DNA from: Gnetum montanum
Lineage: Eukaryota; Streptophyta; Gnetopsida; Gnetales; Gnetaceae
Length of the DNA stretch: 64,000 nucleotides
Reading direction: 5' to 3'
Assembly (NCBI GenBank): GCA_015680685.1
Contig: MNCI01027451.1
Coordinates: forward strand, 76,923 to 140,922
Both the position numbers and the translations under genes were made by a program. This document shows, one piece after another, positions 34,601-46,600 of this stretch; the stretch's first letter is position 1; each line of letters starts with the position of its first letter. A model generated the notes under the pieces. It was not told the DNA's origin and made no database searches. It saw only the letters and a list, made by a program, of their open reading frames with translations.

Positions 34601-37600
34601 CCGCCGCCCTGCTAAGCAGCATCGTGTCATCCGCATAATGCTCTACCCGACAGGTCACCCCTGCAATGTTCAGCCCATCAACCCCGGACGTACTGCAGTA
34701 ATGTTGCATCAGGTCCATGGCAATAATGAAGAGGAGGGGAGAGAGTGGGTCCCCTTGCCTCAGCCCCCTCCCAGGGGATGCGAGGCCCCACAGCCTCCCC
34801 CCCACATCAAAGGAAAAGCCCGTCGAGGATTGCAGGTGTATGCACAATCGGGTGAACTGCGGGTCGAAGCCTTTTTGTTGCATGATGGTCTGCAGAGCCT
34901 CCCAACTTAGGGTGTCGTAAGCCTTCGTGATGTCCAGTTTGAGGCAGAGGCCTGGGAAACCCGAGCTCCTGAGCGAATGGACCACCTCCTGCATGAGGAG
35001 GATCTGGTCCTGAATGACTCGTCCCTGCACGAAGCCCGCCTGGTTCTTTCCCACCAGCTTGGGCATGAGCGGCGAAAGTTGATGCACCAACAACTTTGAG
35101 AAGATTTGGAGGATCACGTTGCACACTCCGATAGGGCGAAATTGCTCAGGTCGTTGTGCGCCAACCTGTTTTGGGATGCACACAATTCGTGAACAGTTTA
35201 TCTCCCTACGGATCTGTCACCTGGCCAGCATGAGGTTCAGTGCATCCAGCAGATTGGGCCCCACGATATCCAGGAAAGTTTTGAAAAATTTGAGGGTCCA
35301 CCCGTCAGGTCCAGGCGCTTTCTCTCCCGGCATGCTTTGGATCGTGGTCGTGAGTTCCTGCCAAGAGAAAGGAGCCAATAGCCGTGCATTATCCTGCGCG
35401 CACAACACTCGTGGAACTGGGACCGAGACCGGCCTAGTTGGACGTTTGGCCCAAATCCCCCCCAGTACTGCGCCAGCATTTGTGCCATGCGTTGCGGGTC
35501 ATCAACGATGTCTCCGTCCTGGTTCCGGAGACTTCTAGGCATGCCACCCCCCGCGACTTGGCCATGGCAAAGAAGAATCTGGTCTACCGGTCGTCGTCTC
35601 GAATCCAGCGCACCCGGGAGCGCTGCCGCCAGTAGGTTTCCTCCTCCTGATCCAGAGCCTGCAGCTGCCTTAGCGTCCGCTGCTCCTCTGCATGGAGATC
35701 CTCCCCCGCCTCCTGCCGGGCTTGAATCAGGCCGAGCTTGTCCCGGAGCTCACGTTGACCAGTGCGGAAGGAAAACTTGTCCGCCATTGGTCTTCCCTTG
35801 ATAGCCCATTTCAGCCGGAGTAACGCTTCCCGCAGGAAGTTCCAAGGGTCCTCCCAGCCGGGCTGATAGTCTGTCCAGACCTCCTCCACCAGCGGCTTCA
35901 ACCATGGCTTGGTCAACCATGAAGCCTCAAAGCGAAAGGGGCGTGGGGTGCCGGGCTTGTTTGGTCCGATGGTAACTGTCAGCGAGCGGTGGTCAGAAGC
36001 CACCCTTTCATGCCCCGTCACCCGCACTGAGGAACGAAGCATCATGTCCATGCTGATGCAAACCCGATCTATACGGGTGAGGACCCGGTCCGAGCCCTTC
36101 CATCGGTTGCTCCAGGTGAAACGGCAATTCTCAATGGGCAGGTCGACCAAGGAGAAAGTCGACAGGAAGTCCTGGAACTCAGCAGCACCGGGTGGCGGGG
36201 GGGGGGGGGGGGCAGCTCCCCCAGACTTCTCCCACGGATGCAGGCGTTGTCTTGTAAGTTCACTTAGGTGAGTCTTGTGGGAGTAAGAAGCAGACGCAGA
36301 CCATGCAGCCGCAGGAGCAGACACAGACGCAGACGGAGCATAGACAAGCACAGCCGCAGGAGAAGATGTAGCTGCAGACGCAGACGGAGGAGCAGATGCC
36401 GATAGAGGAGCCAACGCACGAGCCAACGGAGGAGCCAACGCATGAGCAACCGGAGCACCGACAGGCGCAGACGCAGAAGCAGATGGAGGAGCAGAAGCAG
36501 GACCAGCGGGTGCGAGCACACCAGCTGGAGGACATAGCAGAGGACCCGCAACAACCTCTGCTGGCGGACGAACCGGGTGCCTAGCAAAAACTACCGACAG
36601 ACGGGGGGCCACACCAGCCCAACAACCTCGCCGGGGGTTGCATTGCGGCCCACTCTCGGGCCGCAGACACTCTGCGCCTCCGGGTAACCCAGCCCCCCCC
36701 GAGGGGGTTCGCACCTTACAACAAAGCCTCATTGGTCGTTTCGTGTCACGGGGTGCGTGGCCACGACTGGACCTGGTCAGGCGCTGGGCCCCGGAACAGT
36801 GGCAGGTGGGAGAGGTCGGGGTGCGTAGTCTGTCCTCCGACCTCATGCTGTTCATCCTTCCCTCCCGGCAAGCCAGGGACTCGGTCCTGCTAGGGGGCCT
36901 GTGGTTCTACGGTGCGAGGGGCTTGGCGTTGACCCCCTGGCAACCAGGGGCCCATCGGGAGACCGACCTCTTTGCTAAAGCGCCGGTCTGGGTACGGGTC
37001 TCCCGCCTCCCTTGGGAGCTGTGGAACCTCGAATTTCTGTGCCAAATCGTGGATTTCTTCGGGGAGGTCATCGCTTTTGACCGGGTCACCATGTCCATGG
37101 AGTGCATGGGCTTCGCCCGGTTCTGCGTTTGGCGCCCGTTGACAAAAAAGGACCTCATCCGGGAGGTGATTCTGGAACTCCCTGGAGGGGAGGAGAAACT
37201 CGAGGTGGCATTTGAGAATCTGGAGACGGCGGACGGCCCCCAGCGCCGCCTGGCCATCCAAGGGCCCCTCCGGGCCGGTTGTGCGCGATGCGGCAAACCT
37301 GGGCACCAGGTGGCTGCTTGTCGCATGCTAGGCTGGGCGCAGCCAAGACCCCAGCCCTGACAGCTCTTTGAAGGAGGTGAATGGGTCNNNNNNNNNNNNN
37401 NNNNNNNNNNNNNNNNNNNNNNNNNNNNNNNNNNNNNNNNNNNNNNNNNNNNNNNNNNNNNNNNNNNNNNNNNNNNNNNNNNNNNNNNNNNNNNNNNNNN
37501 NNNNNNNNNNNNNNNNNNNNNNNNNNNNNNNNNNNNNNNNNNNNNNNNNNNNNNNNNNNNNNNNNNNNNNNNNNNNNNNNNNNNNNNNNNNNNNNNNNNN

Positions 37601-40600
37601 NNNNNNNNNNNNNNNNNNNNNNNNNNNNNNNNNNNNNNNNNNNNNNNNNNNNNNNNNNNNNNNNNNNNNNNNNNNNNNNNNNNNNNNNNNNNNNNNNNNN
37701 NNNNNNNNNNNNNNNNNNNNNNNNNNNNNNNNNNNNNNNNNNNNNNNNNNNNNNNNNNNNNNNNNNNNNNNNNNNNNNNNNNNNNNNNNNNNNNNNNNNN
37801 NNNNNNNNNNNNNNNNNNNNNNNNNNNGCAAAGCTCAGGGGCCGACAGCCACGCCTGTCGTTCAGTGTGGCACCCTGGGACCGCTCGGTGGAGACCGCCG
37901 CCCAGGAAGGCCCAGTGAGAACCAAACCCGAGGAAAACAGACCCAGAGGAACATGGACCTGGGGATACAAAAGACCCTCCGGGAGGTCTATCAACGCCGC
38001 ACCCCCAGTCACCCATGAAGTTGCTCAGCTGGAATTGTAGGGGACAAGGTACCCCATACAAAAGAAATACCCTGCGCAGGATCGTTCAGGCTGAGAACTG
38101 TGATATTGTTTGCCTCTAGGAGACAAAGCTACAGGCAACAGAGGCAGATTTCCTCCATTGGACCGGGTGGAATACCCAGATGCACCCCTGCTTGGGCAGA
38201 GCTGGTGGCACTGCCATCATTGCCCGGTACACCATGAACCTCGTGGATGCTTCCCATTGGGCCCTCACTGTTCAGCTCCCCTCGCAAGGGGTTTGGCTGA
38301 CCAATTTCTACGGTGCTCAGAATTGGGAGTAGCGCATCCAGGAGTTGACTCGGGTGGCACGGCTGATTCCGGACCACAGGTCATGGATTTTGGCTTCATG
38401 AAGATGTTACTGCCTTCCTTCACATGACATTTTGCTTCAATGGCACACCTCCCACAAAAGCTGTCATCAGTGAGAAAACTTCCATGTCTAAACCTACTAC
38501 ATCTTGCTTCAATGACTCCAACTCAAGTAAGAAACTTTAAAGTAAAAGAACAAAAATCTAGGTGAATCTAAAGAAAACCTTAAAATTTACCTCGTCACTT
38601 GTTTCTCTATTGTTGTGGATAACATCACCGCAACCTGAATTCCTATAGCTTCCACTTCAGGACTTTTAAAATTTTATTCTCTGCAAAATCACACCTGTGC
38701 ACTACTAAACTTTGCTCTAGCTTGCACAAAAGAACTTGTCATAGAGAAAACCAACAAGCTCACAACCTCACTTTGATACCACAGTGTTGGTAAAAAATAG
38801 CACAATCAAGCACATAGGTAGAAATGACAATGTGCAAGACAAAACACATAGATAACACCGCATAACAATTCTAAAGGTAATCAATGAAATGCAAAACCAA
38901 AACTGGAATTAGAACAAAAGTTGATACAAAATGGCAAATAAGAAACCCAAAAGTTACAAGGTAAAACCCTTAAGAACATAGGGAAGCTTCCACAAGAGAG
39001 GCCCATCCTTTATTGCGCAATTGATTTGAATGAGTTGTTCACTTACAATGACCAAGGATCCCTTAAATAGGCAAAGCCATGTTCAGACTCTAATCTAGAA
39101 ATAGATGGATGTTATCCTCTTAAAAGGATCAACATTGTAGACCATTCTAGAGAATCAATTTAAAATTTAAAATGGGACTTACTGAACCATCTAGAAAGAA
39201 TTCATTAGCTAACAATAGCTCATCCCTTACACAGAGTATATATTTATCAATTAAACAGTAAAGCTATAAGATTTAGCTTCACAAGTATACTATTGTTCTA
39301 ACAGCTAAACTTGTGCAGGTCTTGGTTTTAGTTGATCATGTAATCTTCCTAATACAATTTGTTGTTGCTTTGGCAATTGGCGTAAGCACCCTTTTGCAGA
39401 TGTCATGTTTTGTGATTGAGTCATTGCATTTAGAGGGTTATTTCCCCTCCAAAGACTAAAAAATCTTTGTTTATATGTCACCCAAAGTCTGGCCATTATG
39501 CTTCAAGTAATGCCATTCGGCTCTATCATCCAGTATGATAATCTCCTCCTTTCTTTGTGAAAATGACATCTTGCAAGATCACAATCCTCCAATGTCGTGG
39601 AAAGAACTTGTAGACCTTTGTGCTATACTTGACAAAGAGTCTTGGTTGTGCACGCAGTTGCAGTTTGTTCTAATATTTGGATGTTAGGCCCCATATTAGA
39701 ACTTGAACAAGGGGATAAAAATTACAAAACTAACGTCAATTTGGGTAATCAGCCATTATCAAAAAGGAAGCAGTTGGGTGCCACATGTTCATATCATTAA
39801 ATAATTAAAAAAAAACTTTGAATCACGTAATGGAATACATCTTGAATATACATTGGCTTACAATAACAGTTAATTAAAGAATAAAAAAGTAGCTTTGCCT
39901 GACTAACTGGAGAAAAAGAATGTTTGCTAAAGAAATCTGTTGCTGGATAATTATTTCAACATAGGGCACTAATTCAAAGTTTGGTACCACAGTAGACAAC
40001 TATTCAGCTTAGAACCAAATTAGCCAGAAACATTGTAGATGCATTCAAATGTTCAAATCTGTAGTCATAATAAAAGTGACTGCATGGTATGGTGGATTAC
40101 AGGAGTTCAACACTTAAATAATAACCTTAATGGTAATGAGTTTTTTTAAAAAAATATACCAAATTCCCATGTCCTATATTAATTAACAACTGCAACTGGT
40201 TCAAAGACAAAAATTAACATGTGAATTTTGACAAAGGTTGAATCTTTTCTCCAATAGTAAGGTCCTTGTCACACTAAAAATTAACATGTGAATTTTGTAA
40301 ATAAAACATGCTTAGCTTCTTCACGTGGGGCATGTGATGTCATAATGCTTACAATTTCTTAAGAGAGAAATAACTATAAGTATAATAAAAATCCAAACAT
40401 AGATTCCAACAGTGCATGACAAGAGTAAATTAACCACATCAAAGTCATCATAACTAAATCTCAAAGTTCATATTGTGATCCAAATTTCACATAGCAGTTT
40501 CTGCTTAAGAAAGCAAGAGAGAATACAATATACTAATTTGTGCATCAATAATAATGTCAGGCTTGAAAATGAAATTAATTTTGGATACCTAATTTTTCCC

Positions 40601-43600
40601 TTATTATAAACTCATTAATTACATTTTGAAATTAAATTTTATTTTATATGTATTTGGTACTGTGAAAAGATTACTTGGCAGGTTATATCATGGCTTATGT
40701 AGTTAAAATGGTAGGCTTTAATAAATCTACTGAATCAAAGTTGTTTAAATGTGCAGGTAGTATGCTTGGGGCTCTTATTGGTGGATCTGTTGCTTGATGT
40801 GCTATTTGTTGTTCCAGGGCCTATTGATCATGTGTTCTTCAAAATTGCTCCATATGTTCGAGTGATAATACTTATTTTGAATGTTAGGTAACTTCAAACA
40901 ACCTTTAAACTTTTGATTGTAATTTTTCTTTTTTGGGAAAAGGTCAGGCAAATTCTATTAAAACAGCAAAAATACAATCAGCGTCTGTATAAAGATGATC
41001 CCATCCAAAAACTAGGCAGAGGACTTCCCCCACAACAGGCATCCCTACTAGGCATGTTCAAAAATCCTCAAACCCCCAAACCACCTACCCTGTAGTAGCA
41101 AAGCAAAAGCCAGGTGGAAAATCATAGCCCAACTAGACCCAAACCCATGGAACCAGACCCAAATGTTGACCAAGCCCAAAAACACCAAACAAAGACAAGG
41201 GACTTTTGATTGTAATTTAGTTACCCTTTAACATCCTCTTTAATCTTTTGATGTTTAGATGGACTTCAGAAAATTTTCCACAAAATTTCGGAATGAAGGA
41301 ACACATTCCTTTTTTTTTTCTTGAGAAGAATTCAGGTCATTGTATTAGTGTCAAATCCGCAATAAGCTATGTACAACAAAATTGGGGGAAGGAATACCCC
41401 CTTTCTACTAGGGGAGGAACACACCCCCCACCCCCTCCCCCCCACCATCCAACGAACCTAGCCTAGGAGACTCAGGCTAACCCAACATCAAGCCAAACCT
41501 AACTGACCCATCATAGGGTCACACTTCAATAGATTGGCAAAACTGATGCCCCACCACGGAGGTCAAACTAGAGGGAGTTGTATCCTCCACACCCAAAAAT
41601 GAGGCAACGAGACATAACAAAATCCACAAGATAGGAGGGGCTAGGTCATTGCACTTGGCAATGTTACAACTGTATGGGTAGCCTTGTACATTGGCAAATA
41701 GCCCACTCTTGGGCATGTATTGCGTCAAAGACCACACGATGTCTCTTCGTATCCACAAACACCGCAGCCTATTGGAACTCAAATTTTCCCTTCTTGGATG
41801 TGCATTCCTTAGCATCGTCGGTCTCATTTGGGTGGAGCTTTGTTGTAGTCCTAATAAACCTACGTAGGGTGTGCCACGACGTATTGCAATTGACTTACAT
41901 GATGACATAAGGGCATTTGTCCTCTTGAAGCCATTGGTGTGCGTTGATCTCATGGGCCCTATCCTACTACTTCTACAGTTGCTCTGCTTTTCTCTTTTCT
42001 CTTTCTCTTCATTCCTGCTCATTAGCCTCTTGAGCTATCCATTCTTGCTCCTCCCACTGCATTTCAGCTCTGGGTTGTTTGTGTAACTCCTCTTCAAGTT
42101 GATTTCTAGTAGTTGCCTTCCATAGGTCTTGTCGTCAGTTCTCTTCCTTAGCCATCTTAGCATGGCGTAGCTTAGCCTGTTCCACTAGGTGCCGAAACTT
42201 CTCTTCCCTACCATGCCATTTGGCCTCCTAGGTGGTGCATTCCTCTGCCCAAGCCCAATCCACCACTTCTGCAGTAGCCCTTGCCAAGTCAACCTCATAT
42301 TTTTCTTGGATTTCCTATCACAAGTCATGGGATTGTATAAAACTAGGTGAGGGAGGCCTAGATGCCATGATTGCCTTCAGTTGTGTAAGATCAACCACCA
42401 TTGGGACATATGGTGCCTAGGATGACCCCAACCCCGTGGCCAACCGCCAACATCCATAAACTGCCATGCATGGCGTATTTCGAGTAGGCTATGGTTTGAG
42501 CAGCTGTGCAACATTTCATAAGGCCAAAATTAGTCTCGAGTGTCAACGCCATTGTTGACACCTAAGTGAGGCAAGGAGAAACCATAGGATGTTGATGGTC
42601 AGGCACAGACACTTTAGGAATGTAAAGTTCACCCCTTGCAATTTCTAAACATTGCGAGATTGGATGAAAAAATAGTCAATAAGCTTGGTAGCGTCCTACC
42701 ACAATTGTGGCAAGGCCAACTTGGGGACCTACCTTCTCCTAGTCTTTGGAATAGGGCTAGGAAAAAAGCCCTCCCTCTATGTTCTGTAATCTCCACCCCA
42801 TGTGAGGGATGACCTTCCCTTTTGCCAAAATCCTGAAGTTTGCACACCTTTGTGAGGGCAATTTGCACACCCTGAAATGTGGTGGAATCGGCCTTCTAAT
42901 GTCAAAAGAAGGAACCATTTGCCAAATCAAGGTGCCCCTCCAACAGAGGAAGGAGGTTGGTCCACCCAACCTGCGCCACCAAACCCCATAGCACTTGATT
43001 GGCCTGGTACCCCACACAGGAGGCTTGTAAGAGGTGGTAACACCCATGGCGTAGGATGCCTCATGCCACAATTGTAGCCCCAGGGCTGCAACTTGCATTG
43101 GTGGAGGAAGTGTAACTCATCGAAAAATTAGATTGCTGTGGGCCTTCCATAGGTGGCACAACACAAGCACAACCTTGGAGTCCCTGTCTAGCTTAATCAA
43201 GGTTGAAGCGCAGCGGTCCACCAAATAACTGTAACAAACTAGCATTGGTAGAGAAAATGATGCAATGTTTCCTGTACAAGCATACATAGAGAATAGGTGT
43301 TATTAATATTTAGTCCCTGCTCTCGAACCATGGTGGTCATTAGCAGCACAACATGACATGCAAGCCAAAGAAAAACTTAAATTTTTTCAGGGAGCTTGCC
43401 TTGCCAAATCACCTTCCACCCTTCAACAACGGGGTATTTATTTTTGATTATGATGCATGGTTGCACTCCTAGCATTTCCCATCGCACCATTGCATGAACA
43501 TGTTTACAAAGGGTCCTCCAAATGTGTGAGTCTCGAGGCCTCGCAACCCACTGTTGGTATTTGTTGTTCATGACATGAATCCATTGGGCCAAATTATGAT

Positions 43601-46600
43601 TAGCTTGCAGTAGGCAGTTGGTGAGAAGTTGGTACCTCATGGTAATGGTGTCCTGAAACTTCAACACCCCAAGGCCCTCGATCACCCTAGGCTTGGCCAT
43701 CGTTTCCCACCCAACAAGATGCAAGAGTTCTCCCCCTTTACCCCTCAACCAAATTAAGTTCCTTATTAATTGATCCACTTTGAGGATAATGTCCTTTGGG
43801 GGTGAGGTAGTTGAAGTTGTGAATCTAGCAATGGTAGAGAGGACATACATTGCAAGAACAAATTTCCCCTTCTTGGCAAGGAAGTGTGTTGTCTAGTGTC
43901 TGATGCATAGCTGTAACCGTTGGATCAAGGTGGGGACCAAGACTTTTTACTATGCCAAGCAAATATAGGCATGCCCAAGTAAGAATCCCATTCTGTCCTT
44001 GGTAGAATTGCCAACACATGGGAGATCATCTTCCTTACTTGCCCATCAATATTAAGCAAGTGTAGCATTGATTTCCTTCTGTAGATTTCTAAACCAACCT
44101 CCTTAGCCATATTACCAAGAGCTCTATTTAGTGCATGAGCTTGAGGTGTAGGAGCGCATGGAAATAAAATCATGTCATCAATGTAGTGTTTTGCCAAGCA
44201 CTTCACTCCCATGATTTTCAACCCTCTAACCCCTTCCAATGTATAGTATAATTGCATTGTGTCCATTGCTATGATAAAAAGGCAAGGGGAGAAAGGGTCC
44301 CCTTGCCTCAACCCATGTCCAAGGGAGGAAAACCCCCAAAGCTTTCCATCAATATCAAAGGAATAGGCCCCATAAGCTTGCAAGTAAATGCACAAATTAA
44401 CAAACTTTGGATGGAATCCCTTATGTATCATTATTTGCCTTAGAGCCTCCCAGCTAATAGTATTGTAAGCTTTCGTAATATCCAATTTGAGACACATACT
44501 TGGGTACTTGGCTACTTGGAGGGAGTGTAGAACCTCTTGTAACAGAATGACCTGATCTTGAATAACTTGCCCTTTGATAAAATCAGCTTGATGTGCACCC
44601 ACCAGGGTGGGCATTAACAAGGCCATCCTTCCCACCAACATTTTTGTGAACATGCGAAGTAGAGTGTTGCAGGCCCCAATGGGTCTAAATTGGGATGGGT
44701 TAGTGGGATTTGCCATCTTGGGCATAAGCACAATTCTGGAGCAATTAATTTCACATCGCACCTGTTGCTAGTAGACCATTTGATTGAAAGCATCCAACAC
44801 ATTCTTGCCAAGGATGTTAGCAAACTTCCTAAAGAATTCTATGGGCCACCCATCAGGCCAAGGAGCCTTAGCCATCTTAAGGGAAGCCATGACCACTTTC
44901 AATTCATTCTAGGTAAAAGGTTCAAGCAATTTTTGGTTCTCCTCCCCCTCGAGCACTGCATGGATTGGGACAAAGAGGGGGAGAGTCTCCTTGGCACGCC
45001 AAATATTTGCCCAATATGTGTGCATCACCTGAGCGATGTCATGAGTTTCATAAAGGATGTTGCCCTCATGCATCAAGAGGTGGATTCTTTTAGATTGGTT
45101 GTTGGATTTGGCTGCTGCAAAGAAGAAGTGTGTATTTCTGTCCCCCCTCCTTCAGCCACTTGATGCATGAGTGCTATCTCCAGTACATCTCTTCCTCTGA
45201 CAATGCCTAGAGCTCCTTTAACATTGCCTACTTAGCTTCTTCCAAGGATTCACCTAGCTCTTGTTTTTCTTGGATTTTGGCTAAATTTTCTTGGAGAGCC
45301 ATCTTGGTGGCCCAAAAGGAGAACTTCTCTTCAGCCTTCTTGGATCGGATTTCCCTTTTAAGCTTGTTAAGTCCATGCTTGAGGAAGTCATGGGGGTTTG
45401 CTTGGGAAAATAGTTAGCCCAGATGTTCGTAACTAAAGGTTACAGCCATGGTTTGGAAAGCTAGGATCTCTCAAAATGGAAAGGCATAGACGTGTCTCGA
45501 ATTATTCCCCACATGGCACACTAGCGACCGGTGATTTGAAGCTTGCAGTTCCTTCCTAGAAACATGGACATGAAAGTTCATTAGGATATTTGTGCTAATC
45601 TAGCCTCTGTTGATTCTGGACATAACCTGGTCTTTCCATTGGCTCTTGTTGCCACATGTGAAGAGGCAATCTTTGATTACGATGTCCACCAGACCATGTG
45701 AGTTGAGGAAATGTACGAATTGCTGACTACTGGTTGGGTCCTCCATGTCACCACTAGATTTCTCCCATCCATGGTATTGTTGGTTAAAGTCTCCAATCAA
45801 GATCCATTGTCATTGACCTGGGATCCATAGCGATACCCACATGAGCTCCCCCAACCTAGTCTTGTGGCCCGTCAAAATTAGTAAGCCAGATCCTTGTTGA
45901 TGCTAGGCATATGGCTAGGTTCCACATGGAGGAATCCTCCAAATCGAACGATAGTTGTGAGAGAGTGGCTAGGCCACCTGCCTGACCTCGGTTGGTGACA
46001 AACTGTGCCTGCCATCCAGGCCAACACAACAAGTGAAATTCTCTATGCTGCAATTCAGTCTCTTGTAGGCACGCCACATTACAATCTTCCTTATGTAATG
46101 TCTTTCAAGGTATTTCTTTTATAGGACATACCCTGACCCTTGTAATTCCAAGAATGGATTCTCATGGTCTACCTGTAGACCATTTTTAGTATACCCCTTT
46201 CAGGGTAGATTGTGAACCCAGGTCAATCTCTAATTGTGTCTTTTTGTTGTGGGTCATTGGCCTTGGTGGCTGCCTGACCTTTCCAAACTCTCGCGTTACA
46301 TTGAACTTGGTGCTTGTCTTTGCAGTAGCCCTTGAGATCTTTGCCATTTTAGGGACTGCAAATTCCCACGATGCAGAAAACCAATCCCCTAGTAGGGGAA
46401 GTTCCCCTCTTTCTGCCTTTGGAGAACGATCTTGAGATCTAGGGGTCCCACCCCCCATCGCAGTGGGAGAACTCGACATCACACCCCTTGATGACTTCGT
46501 AATGGAAGGGGTAGCCCTTGTCAAGGGACCAAGCAAGGCATGCCCACGTCATGCGAACAATGTCCTCGCATCCATTCCCTTTTGTTTAGGTGTAGTGGTT

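Larger units (their letters stand above)
32113..38395 (-). mobile_element. GC-rich LINE with inverted 5' segment (twin-primed insertion)
   Basis: Two parts of one LINE lie head to head. The 3' part is on the minus strand (endonuclease C-terminus, reverse transcriptase, zinc finger, extra domain, coiled coil), from about 36243 down to about 32113. The 5' part is on the plus strand (ORF1, then endonuclease N-terminus) from about 36290 to 38395. The endonuclease breaks at RSWIL in one part and resumes at HPWEKSGG in the other, about 8 residues further on by comparison with the intact LINE at 41309-47489. This is the product expected from twin priming. Strongly GC-rich against AT-rich surroundings. 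Target-site duplication and poly(A) not located; the outer ends are therefore approximate. Confidence 0.8.

Noticed and set aside
36069-37306. Many long overlapping frames on both strands (for example Ala/Ser/Pro-rich or Cys/Val-rich ones).
   Set aside because: They are shadows in GC-rich DNA opposite or beside ORF1 and the endonuclease.
37368-38061. Frames of 160-380 codons spanning the N block.
   Set aside because: They are open only because N codons are not read as stops.
32113-38395. Bacterial contamination, because of high GC and long open frames.
   Set aside because: The proteins are plant LINE ORF1 and ORF2, with homologues in the same window; GC content is a property of the element.
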